Origin: Lineus longissimus
Lineage: Eukaryota > Nemertea > Pilidiophora > Heteronemertea > Lineidae
Length of the DNA stretch: 64,000 nt
Assembly: GCF_910592395.1 (NCBI RefSeq)
Contig: NC_088312.1
Span: forward strand, 21,583,292-21,647,291
Direction: 5' to 3'
The translations under genes were made by a program, and so were the position numbers. Under the pieces are notes generated by a model, which was given only the letters and a program-made list of their open reading frames with translations, made no database searches and was not told the origin of the DNA. Positions 14,204-26,200 of the stretch are shown one piece after another. Numbering within the stretch: the stretch's first letter is position 1; each line of letters opens with the position of its first letter.

Positions 14204-17200
14204 GTGATCTTTAAAACAATGCTTTGATGTTTTAAAAGTAGACAGTTGAAAGAACAAAAAAATCCTGATTTCTTAGCAAATGATTCGATTGCAAAAGTTT
14301 TATTTTTTTACGTTAAAAGTCAGGTATGGTCTGACCGGAGGTATGTTCAGAGAATCTCATGATAGTCTGAAAGAACAATGATAAGAAATGCCATTATCGA
14401 GGCTGGAAGTGGTATTGGTTCTTTTTGATAAGTAATTATTTATGAGAAATTATATATTAAGTACTTATCACTCACCAACAGCCGGCGGAACCTTTGGTCC
14501 TGAAATGAAATTAAAAGGCTTTGATTTACCTATCTTCCTGGGATACCAACCAAGTTGAAAAAATGGGAATCTCCCATAAAAAATCAATCTGAACCGATCT
14601 CGATGATTCTCTACGATTGGGTATGGGCCTACGATAATCTGAAAATCTTGAAATAAATATGTTAATCAATCAATTAATTGAGATTGGGGTAACCATAGAA
14701 GAACTGTAGAAGATTGGTAAGGGATTCTCTTTTGTATATTTATATTGTCACTTTCATTAGCCATCTATCATGTCAATAGAATTGGATTGATTGACCCGTG
14801 GCTTTGTATGACCTGGAACACGGGCATTGCGATCCATCCAAGTTTCATGAGGTTGGCAGCATTTGGTTACTCACCCTCAGTTTTTATGATAATTATCCAT
14901 ATGATGTTTATCTCCGAGATTATTTTTGTGATCGAGAACGTGATTGTGATCTTGACGTATTCCGTGCCTATGTACAGTCTCCACCAAGCCACGTCAGTCG
15001 TCGTCCCGATGGCATAATAATAGAAATATATCTTCCACTCGACAGTAATGAATCGAATAATCGTGATAATTTCTTCCTTTTTCCCTGCTTCTATCTTATA
15101 GCCACCGATTATCCACAATGTACATGTCTGCCCCTTCTTTATATGGGTCGTGATCACCCATTTTATTTTTATGAATATTTGGTAAACATTAACTGTCGTC
15201 ATAGAGCACGTAAAGTAAGTTGTCGTGATCATCGTCGTGAAGTGTGTTACGATATCTGACTCCTGCTTGAATGTCAAGGTGTGAACTTCGCCACCGTTAT
15301 AATGCACAACGTAGAGTAGCAGGCCGCCTTGTCCGATTTTGAAGCTGCGACACAGAATCAGAATAAAGTAGAATACTTTGTAATAGGCATCCTTCCCTGA
15401 ATTCGTTGAACCGTCCCAGGTTATGATAAACTGAAATTTCTTGGTCACAAGGGTGAAACCTAATCCTGAAAACATAATTACGGCAGTTAAACCAATAATT
15501 CGTTGTAATATGCCTTGCAAATTATATGTACATGCACAAATTGTCAACTATGTCTACTATTCAGCCCTAGAGGGAGCGAGATAATTAATTGGAAGGAAAT
15601 TAATTTTCATCGCATATTTAACGATGCTTCTAGTCAGCCTACTGGTTACTTACATTTGTTAACGATAGCTAGGGATGAAGTGGCATGCACCATCCATAGA
15701 TTTTCAGTGATATTCTATTGATTGAAACGAATATTTTAGGTTTGAACGACCACACTGTGTTGGACGGCTATGATACTTCTACTTCACAGGTAAATAGCCT
15801 TTCTGTCAAAACAATATAAAGAGCTTACTCGAAGAAAGCTGAATTGACCTCTGTATAATATGAATTAAGGCGAATTACGTTGCATCGTCTTACCGTATAT
15901 CTTGAATTCTGCCACCCTTGTCGTCCACCAGGTGATCACCCATGTCTGTTGTATGGTGACAGTAGTGATGATGTACTTAGTATTGATAACGTCCTTCCAG
16001 AAGGTCATGTCAGTGTTTGACCCGATGGCGAAGTAATATATGCGGAACTTATAACTTATCAGTTGAATGTAGAGTGTGACCTGAGCTCTGAATTCCCATG
16101 ATGTTCCGCATGCGAATCCTCCCCACATAATCATGCCTCTGTAGGAAGAGAGAAACGCGTATGAGGAATATAGGGGCATAGTACTGGTAGTTTCATTGAT
16201 AAACCTTTGACCATGTTCTCTGAAGGACACATTTCCGAAATAAAGACAAGATGCTTGTTTTGAGTTTAGTACGTTGGTTACATACATTTCGTCTTGCTTA
16301 ATATTTTCCAGACACATCTAAGACCATAATTAAAATTTGGATATGGTCATCTGTCTAAAGAAGTCAAGTCCTGATACTGGTAGTTCAAGTATAGTAACAA
16401 ACCTTCCAGCATTTCCCCGGGAAAAACTTGTGTAAAAGGTGTGGATCTTCTTGAATATGGTCAGCAACTCGATCTTGGCCGACCCAAACTTGAATCCTTT
16501 GCATTGAGTTATGTATTCTGCTGACTTTGATGCCGTAAACCAGTCAAACACCTGAACACTTGATCCGGAGCAGTATACCAACTTGATCCGAAGGCTGTCG
16601 GAACCGAGGGTGAACGACTGGAGCATGAACACGAGGAAGTCGACGCCTTGCTTGAAGCCAGCACTACTGCTCGACGAGGAAGCATCCAGAATGAAGATCA
16701 AATCAAGTAAAAGAGTTTTCTTTGACCCTAGAATCCAAAAAAAGTTAATGAATCATGGCACTTGGTGAGACAGTTGCAAAAGAAGTAAGTCATGAGAACC
16801 GTGTGACTGTGGATTTGTCAGGGTCGTAACAACACCGCACATTGATTTGTCCAAAGTGTACCACCGGAGACTGGATTCATTCCATCAAGTGTACTAGTGA
16901 GCGCATCTCATCCTTTCATCTTCATAAATTATGCTCTTTTAAAATGGACTCTTTCAGTATGAAGAAGAATAACAAATTTGTCAATGCATACCTGTACTTG
17001 CAGACTCTCCATCTTTATTCCGACATTCGTCCTTCTTTCTGTATTGGCTGACGGACTTATAAGCACAGGTACCAGTTTTTTCGATTGTCACATCGATGAG
17101 CTTGTACTGTTTGTAGTTTGCCTCCGTGTGCTGAATACAGGCTTTGTCCACCCCCCTCCAGTCAACAGATTGACACGTCTTTTCCTTCTCGCACCAGTCT

Positions 17201-20200
17201 CTGCACTCCACTGCTGTGAACTGGTTCTTTCCCTTGATGTAATCTCCAGCTGCATGCGAATGCTTGTGCTTTAAGAACTCCATGCATTCTGATAAATAGA
17301 GAAATCCGATACAGATGTTGTGGGATATGGTTTTCACCATTTCTTCAGGGTTGTACTGCACCCATGAATACTGGTTTCATTTGGAATCTTGTGTACTTGA
17401 AGAGATCTTTTAAAAGGTTCTACCCGAAGCCATTTACATTTTAGTTCGCTTTATTTTGAAAACAAAGATATTTCAATTTTGTGGATAAGATGACTGACAC
17501 TAGCCTGGACGTGTGCCAATGGGTCACTTTCTACCAGTCATCCATCATATCTCGGGCATCGTCTGCCCAAAGGAGTATTCAGATAACGGATCTTTTTTAA
17601 AGATGGTCGTATCTTGGTACTCAGTTGTCAAAGCACATGCGTAACTCTGGATATATGACTGAGGAAGGTCACATCAACCGTTCCAATGTTTACGAGGTTG
17701 GAGAGAAAGAACCAGATTTAATTACTGCTCCGTTATTATTCACTATCAATGTTATTTCTTTAGGTTTGTATTATAAGCATCCTGCTCATATATTTGGAGA
17801 TCAATGGGAACTATTCTTGATGCGATACAAGGCGTATTGTAAATTTCATTTGTTGCAAAAACTAAAAAGTTTGTTATTAGCTGACATGTTTGAGTTGCAT
17901 AGGTTGGGCAAAATCCCGTGTTTTCAAATTGAGATTAGGGTTACCAGTATACTTACTGCTTGCTGGAGCGAATTGGGTATCTGAACCGTCGGGCTTGTTA
18001 CGTTCTTCTAAAAACACCAGAAATACCTCAGTTCAGTCTTTAGCGTCAAAGGAAACCATAAAGTATCATTGAAAACTGTTTGTAGGACAAAGCTTATACT
18101 GCGAACTCGTCTCTCAGCACCCCTAGGTTTTGGCGAAAATCTAACTGATCTCAATATGTTTCAATCCTTGCTAATTCAGCAATTATACCACAATTGAGAA
18201 TTTTCTGCCGTTATGTTGAATTAGAGATGCCAGTAACTGCATTGAAATGCTTGTGGATATAAAATCGCATTCTAACGGCCGTCTTATACACGATGCATTT
18301 CTCTCTACATGCAGTGTGCTAGGTTGTAAGACTCGATATCACCAGGGATGCAAGTGCAGTAGTCCTTGTCAGCAGTGGGTCATATTGAACGATCATAACA
18401 ACAAGACTTGGGCCTGGTTGCTCAAAGTATGTTATGTCACTAACTTAGCGTTAGCTTTAACTTGACGTTATCTCCTCCAGTAAAGGCATTTAGCCTTAAT
18501 GCTGAGTTAAAAGTAAGTCTAATACCGGGCCATGGTGTATGTTATCATAATTAACTGAACAATCCAGACAGGTTCTCCAGGGTAACTGATTCATGTACCT
18601 AATTTCATCACTGGTTGTACGTTGTACGTTGTTCAAAAAATATATAACATACATGTACAAGTAACACTTACTGCACGATGCCGCTGTGTTTGCTGAAAAA
18701 TGAACAGCGGATTAAACTTAAATATAATTATAACGTAGTGCGGGGCTCATGAACCTAGATGTATCAATAGACAGAGGGAAAACTCGTTATTGCTGACAGT
18801 CTAGTCATCACTGCGTTGTTCCCCAACTCCTGTATAGAAAGCGATACACCCCGCGGCATGTCACAGGCGGAGCGGCGACCTCTACATGCGTGAATCCCGT
18901 CTTGATTTTATTTAGAATATGATTCAGAACTCCCACAATCTTAAAGCTGTAGTTCAATTCAATATCATCAACTTACCTATATTTGGTGCCGGAGTTCCTG
19001 AAGCCTTATAATTTCCACCTAAAGTAAAACCAATACCATTAGCTAAACATCGACTTATCATGGTTAAAGCAATCAATTATATGACCATGCCGTATGCAAT
19101 ACGTTACGCAATATTTGCGAGTTATATCTTGTATTGTGAGAGAGCAGTAACATTATTACCAAAAAATATGTTAATTCTTTTTTGTCGGCTAGAAACTATG
19201 CTGTCAAGAAAGACAGCCACAGGCTAAAATGATGAGCAAAACGGGTTATGACTTTTAGCATTATTAGCATTGTTCATATTGTCAGAACTCAACACATGTT
19301 CGGAGATAACAAAACAATGTGAGTCTTATCTCAGCTCTTATTCAGTAATGCGTACATGTTTATAAGAGTCTTGTAGTGTTCTTTTATTTGACATTTTTGA
19401 CATGTTAAAATAAAGGATCGATTAGTTGTCATCCAACAACACCTGGCATCTAAGGTAGTTAATATTTCACAGTAGGCCCTACCATACCTGTGACGCGGCC
19501 TGCGTTTCCTTCTTTGACTGAAACACAAGAATAACATTTGTCATTTGCCTTTTCCAATAAATTTATGCTGGTCAATTCGTAATCAGATGAACAAGCTATA
19601 GTTTACGGTTAGCGTGCGCAGTTAACCTCACATGTCACCAATGAAGAGGATATTTTATGGTAGTCTTTAGGATATATACTTGACTTTTCCGAGTTTTGGT
19701 TCCAGAGAGATAGTTGCAAGAGACTGTATAATCATCATACTTTACTTGATAGCATTATCATGTAACAGAGGAAAAACATCAAGGTCCAACCGGGGATTGA
19801 ACACGGGACCTCTTGCTTATAAGGCCTTCACTCTACCGACTGAGCTAAAGGGAGTTTCCCCTCTAGCCTGGGCTGGTAGGAATGATGCCACCACTACATA
19901 CTCCCCCTGTTCGGGAAAGTTGTGTCCTCACAACCGGGTTCTTCCGTGATACAAAGGGTTAATTCATTATCCAAAGACACACCAGCATCAAAACAAATTA
20001 TTAGTACCCTTTTACCACGTTGGGCGCCAAATGTAACAGAGGAAAAACATCTAAGTCCAACCGGGGATTGAACCCGGGACCTCTCGCTTATAAGACCATC
20101 ACCGACTGAGCTAAAGGGAATTTTCCTCTAGCCTGGGCTAGTAGGAATGATGCCACCACTACAATCACAGCCCTCGAAATTGATTATTTTGAAGACAAAG

Positions 20201-23200
20201 CTTGAAAACGTACTTAGATAGAACAGTCTGACAAGAACTTTTTAATGATAATGCTAGCATACTTACTTGCCGTTCCGCCTGCTTCTTTAACTGATGAAAA
20301 GAAGGATGATACGTCAATGTAATTTTCGAAAGATCTCTTGGTTAACAGTTGGTATCGTATTTGTAAAAAGATTGCGTAGAATATGACATATTTTCGAATT
20401 ACACACCATCTTAACTATAGCCTGCTTCCGAAGCTGCAGTTTCGCTCCATGCCTCGGCTGTTGCTCATATAATCTTTTTGCAGACTTTTTCACGGCACTT
20501 TAGTTCATGACAGGAAGGGACGTGCTCTTAAAGCTACCTACCCCAAGCCTCAAATGCAGACCAATCACCGACCTTGACTAAAAAGGAAATATGATATCAA
20601 TGAGAAGTTTTTTAACTCCTTTTAAAAATAACTTGTGCAGATTAGGTATTAAATCTGTGTTTACATCTTGTATAGCGTATGCTGTAAATCCGGTCATGCC
20701 CCATCCGTGGTAGAGCCAAGATGAAGCGATTTAAGCACTCACTGGTGACGTTTCAACCCCTTTCACTGTTACCTCTTTAATATTTGTTTAAATTTTGGTC
20801 GGACCACTCCGCATTTGACAGTGGGAGCGACTCCCCCTGACTACATTGATTTGCAAAATTTCCAAACAGCATTTGTTAATAATGTTCTCGTTGACTCTCA
20901 AGTGTCCACTTGCTACATGTACTTTTTAACGCAAAAAACGAAGCTTCGCATTGTTAGTGGCTTATTGCACAACGAGCGCTGGACTGAAACTCATGCTATC
21001 AATTAAAGTGTAGGTAGGATTGCTATTTGTCTTGGCATCTTTTTTCATACTAACTGAGACAGTAGGTTCCCTTGTCCGTGTCTCCCTGTCGGCATTTCTC
21101 TCCCCCATTGATCAATTTTAAATCGCCCTTCTGTACCTTTATCTCTGCAACAGTTATCAAAGATTATTTAACACGTGCACGTTCACTCTTCGAGTACTTT
21201 GAATAAATGCAATGCTGGGCAACTTGAATGAGGAGTACACAAATACATTTAGTCCGACAGAATGGGTGCACTTAGAAACGTACGTAGCTAGCCTGAGAAA
21301 TGCGTACGCTTTTCAACATATCTGGCCTGATCAAGAGCGACTTTCTGGAGACAGGTAACTTTGTATTTGTATTTCTCAATTCAGCTAAGTATCATCTAAG
21401 AATGTTCAGAGTAAACAGATAAAGTGTATTTTCTTGTAACATACCTGTTACAGAGCTCGTGCCTCCCCCGCCTCCAGTTCCTGAAGCCTTATAATTTCCA
21501 CCTAAAGTAAAACCAATCCCATTTGCTAAACATCGGCTTATCATAGTTAAAGCGAATCAAATATATGACCATGCCGTATGCAATACGTTACGCAATATTT
21601 GCGAGTTATATCTTGTATCGTGAGAGAGCAGTAACATTATTATCAAAAAATATGTTAATTCTTTTTTGTCGGCTAGAAACTATGCTGTCAAGAAAGACAG
21701 CCACAGGCTAAAATGATGAGCAAAACGGGTTATGACTTTTAGCATTATTAGCATTGTTCATATTGTCAGAACTCAACATATGTTCGGAGATAACAAAACA
21801 ATGAGAGTCTTATCTCAGCTCGTATTCAGTAATGCGTACATGTTTATAAGAGTCTTGTGGTGTTCTTTTATTTGACATTTTTGACATGTTAAAATGAAGG
21901 ATCGATTAGTTGTCATCCAACAACACCTGGCATCTAGTTAATATTTCACAGTAGGCCCTACCATACCTGTGACGCGGCCTGCGTTTCCTTCTTTTACTGA
22001 AACACAAGAATAACATTTGTCATTTGCCTTTTCCAATAAATTTAAGCTGGTCAAATCGTAAGCAGATGAACAAGCTATAGTTTACGGTTAGCGTGCGCAG
22101 TTAACCTCACATGTCACCAATAAAGATGATATTTTATGGTAGTCTTTAGGATATATACTTGACGTTTCCGAGTTTAGGTTCCAGAGAGATAGTTGCAAGA
22201 GAATGTATAATCATCATACTTTACTTGATAGCATTATCACAGCCCCCGAAATTGATTATTTTGAAGGCAAAGCTTGAAACGTACTTGAATAGAACAGTGT
22301 GCCAAGACCTTTTTAATGATAATGCTAGCATACTTACTTGCCGTTCCACCTGCTGCTTTAACTGATGAAAAGAAGGATGATACGTCAATGTAATTTTCGA
22401 AAGATCTCTTGGTTAACAGTTGGTATCGTATGTGTAAAAAGATTGCGCATGAATATGACATATTTTCGAATTACACACCATCTTAACTATAGCCTGCTTC
22501 CGAAGCTGCAGTTTCGCTCCATGCCTCGGCTGTTGCTCATATAATCTTTTTGCAGACTTTTTCACGGCACTTTAGTTCATGACAGGAAGGGACGTGCTCT
22601 TAAAACTACCTACCCCAAGCCTCAAATGCAGACCAATCACCGACCTTGACTAAAAAGGAAATTTGATATCAATGAGAAGTTTTTTAACTCCTTTAAAAAA
22701 TAACTTGTGCAGATTAGGTATTAAATCTGTGTTTACATCTTGTATAGCGTATGCTGTAAATCCGGTCATGCCCCATCCGTGGTAGAGCCAAGATGAAGCG
22801 ATTTAAGCACTCACTGGTGACGTTTCAACCCCTTTCACTGTTACCTCTTTAATATTTGTTTAAATTTTGGTCGGACCACTCCGCATTTGACAGTGGGAGC
22901 GACTCCCCCTGACTACATTGATTTGCAAAATTTCCAAACAGCATTTGTTAATAATGTTCTCGTTGACACTCAAGTGTCCACTCGCTACATGTACTTTTTA
23001 ACGCAAAAAACGAAGCTTCGCATTGTTAGTGGCTTATTGCACAACGAGCGCTGGACTGAAACTCATGCCATCGATTAAAGTGAAGGTAGGATTGCTATTT
23101 GTCTTGGCATCTTTTTTCATACTAACTGAGACAGTAGGTTCCCTTGTCCGTGTCTCCCTGTCGGCATTTCTCTCCCCCATTGATCAATTTTAAATCGCCC

Positions 23201-26200
23201 TTCTGTACCTTTATCTCTGCAACAGTTATCAAAGATTATTTAACACATGCACGTTCACTCTTCGAGTACTTTGAATAAATGCAATGCTGGGCAACTTGAA
23301 TGAGGAGTACACAAATACATTTAGTCCGACAGAATGGGTGCACTTAGAAACGTACGTAGCTAGCCTGAGAAATGCGTACGCTTTTCAACATATCTGGTCT
23401 AATGAAGAGCGTCTTTCTGGAGACAGGTAACTTTGTATTTGTATTTCTCAATTCAGCTAAGTATCATCTAAGAATGTTCAGAGTAAACAGATAAAGTGTA
23501 TTTTCTTGTAACATACCTGTTACAGAGCTCGTGCCTCCCCCGCCTCCAGTTCCTGAAGCCTTATAACTTCCACCTAAAGTAAAACCAATCCCATTTGCTA
23601 AACATCGGCTTATCATAGTTAAAGCGAATCAAATATATGACCATGCCGTATGCAATACGTTACGCAATATTTGCGAGTTATATCTTGTATCGTGAGAGAG
23701 CAGTAACATTATTACCAAAAAATATGTTAATTCTTTTTTGTCGGCTAGAAACTATGCCGTCAAGAAAGACAGCCACATGCTAAAATGATGAGCAAAACGG
23801 GTTATGACTTTTAGCATTATTAGCATTGTTCATATTGTCAAAACTCAACGGTATGTTCGGAGATAACAAAACAATGAGAGTCTTATCTCAGCTCTTATTC
23901 GGCAACGCGTACATGTTTATAAGTGTCTTGTTGTGTTCTTTTATTTGACATTTTTGACATGTTAAAATAAAGGATCGATTAGTTGTCATCCAACAACACC
24001 TGGCATCTAAGGTAGTTAATATTTCACAGTAGGCCCTACCATACCTGTGACGCGGCCTGCGTTTCCTTCTTTTACTGAAACACAAGAATAAAATTTGTCA
24101 TTTGCCTTTTCCAATAAATTTAGGCTGGTCAAATCGTAAGCAGATGAACAAACTATAGTTTACGGTTAGCGTGCGCAGTTAACCTCACATATCACCAATG
24201 AAGAGGATATTTTATGGTAGTCTTTGGGATATATACTTGACGTTTCCGAGTTTAGGTTCCAGAGAGATAGTTGTAAGAGAATGTATAATCATCATACTTA
24301 ACTTGATAGCATTATCACAGCTCCCGAAATTGATTATTTTGAAGGCAAAGCTTGAAAACGTACTTGAATAGAACAGTGTGCCAAGACCTTTTTAATGATA
24401 ATGCTAGCATACTTACTTGCCGTTCCACCTGCTGCTTTAACTGATGAAAAGAAGGATGATACGTCAATCTAATTTTCGAAAGATCTCTTGGTTAACAGTT
24501 GGTATCGTATGTGTAAAACGATTGCGCAGGAATATGACATATTTTCGAATTACACACCATCTTAACTATAGCCTGCTTCCGAAGCTGCAGTTTCGCTCCA
24601 TGCCTCGGCTGTTGCTCATATAATCTTTTTGCAGACTTTTTCACGGCACTTTAGTTCATAACAGGAAGGACGTGCTCTTAAAACTACCTACCCCAAGCCT
24701 CAAATGCAGACCAATCACCGACCTTGACTAAAAAGGAAATTTGATATCAATGAGAAGTTTTTTAACTCCTTTAAAAAATAACTTGTGCAGATTAGGTATT
24801 AAATCTGTGTTTACATCTTGTATAGCGTATGCTGTAAATCCGGTCATGCCCCATCCGTGGTAGAGCCAAGATGAAGCGATTTAAGCACTCACTGGTGACG
24901 TTTCAACCCCTTTCACTGTTACCTCTTTAATATTTGTTTAAATTTTGGTCGGACCACTCCGCATTTGACAGTGGGAGCGACTCCCCCTGACTACATTGAT
25001 TTGCAAAATTTCCAAACAGCATTTGTTAATAATGTTCTCGTTGACTCTCAAGTGTCCACTCGCTACATGTACTTTTTACGCAAAAAACGAAGCTTCGCAT
25101 TGTTAGTGGCTTATTACACAACGAGCGCTGGACTGAAACTCATGCTATCAATTAAAGTGTAGGTAGGATTGCTATTTGTCTTGGCATCTTTTTCATACTA
25201 ACTGAGACAGTAGGTTCCCTTGTCCGTGTCTCCCTGTCGGCATTTCTCTCCTCCATTGATCAATTTTAAATCGCCCTTCTGTACCTTTATCTCTGCAACA
25301 GTTATCAAAGATTATTCAACACATGCACGTTTACTCTTCGAGTACTTTGAATAAATGCAATGCTGGGCAACTTGAATGAGGAGTACACAAATACATTTAG
25401 TCCGACAGAATGGGTGCACTTAGAAACGTACGTAGCTAGCCTGAGAAATGCGTACGCTTTTCAACATCTGGCCTGATTAAGAGCGTCTTTCTGGAGACAG
25501 GTAATGTTCAGAATAAACAGATAAAGTGTATTTTCTTGTAATATACCTGTTACAGAGGTCGAACTTCCCCCGCCTGTCGAACTTCCCCCGCCTGTCGTAC
25601 CACTAGCTTCCACTGGAATGAATGGAGAAGCGGCCTGATTTCTTGCCCAGGAAATATCGATAAAAACTTAAACATAGTGGATAGGTTTTTATGAATATCT
25701 CCAGCCTTTGACTTCGTAGTTGTAAGTTCCTTATAGAACTTAGCTGACGTTTGTTATAAAGAGTTCTTAATAATAACAACATATTTAAACATCGTGGGTA
25801 GGTTTTTTGAATATCTTCAGTCTTTGACTTTGTAGTTGTAAGTTCCTTATAGAACTTAGCTGACGTTTGTTATAAAGAGTTCTTAATAATAACAATATAT
25901 TTAAACATCGTGGGTAGGTTTTTTGAATATCTTCAGCCTTTGACTTCGTAGTTGTAAGTTCCTTATAGAACTTAGCTGACGTTTGTTATAAAGAGTTCTT
26001 AATAATAACAACATATTTAAACATCGTGGGTAGGTTTTTTGAATATCTTCAGTCTTTGACTTTGTAGTTGTAAGTTCCTTATAGAACTTAGCTGACGTTT
26101 GTTATAAAGGGTTCTTAATAATAACAGTATATTTAAACATAGTGGGTAGGATTTTTGAATATCTTCAGTCTTTGACTTCGTAGTTGTAAGTTCCTTATAG

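Larger units (their letters stand above)
18977..25546. repeat. Three tandem copies of a 2.07-kb exon cassette
   Basis: Copies run about 18977-21444, 21445-23516 and 23517-25546. Each holds the same three minus-strand exons (VKxAGGTA, KEGNAGRVT, GGNYKASGT...) and near-identical introns. The first copy is longer because of a 403-bp TRIM insertion, and the last is slightly shortened by small deletions. A plus-strand open frame starting MTVGATPPDYIDLQNF occurs in each copy (20815, 22887, 24965), but its end is shifted in the third copy, so it is probably not a gene. Confidence 0.85.

Noticed and set aside
19780-20110. Two genuine tRNA genes
   Set aside because: The anticodon stems do not pair well, one copy has a deletion in the D-arm/anticodon region, and both lie inside the LTRs of a miniature element.
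20757-20782. Possible microexon between ACAG and GTGAGT, repeated in the three cassettes
   Set aside because: Length 23 nt breaks the frame and would interrupt the downstream reading.
20815-25162. Plus-strand open frame MTVGATPPDYIDLQNF... in three copies
   Set aside because: It is repeated only because the 2.07-kb cassette is triplicated. The third copy is frameshifted and no domain or splice context supports it.
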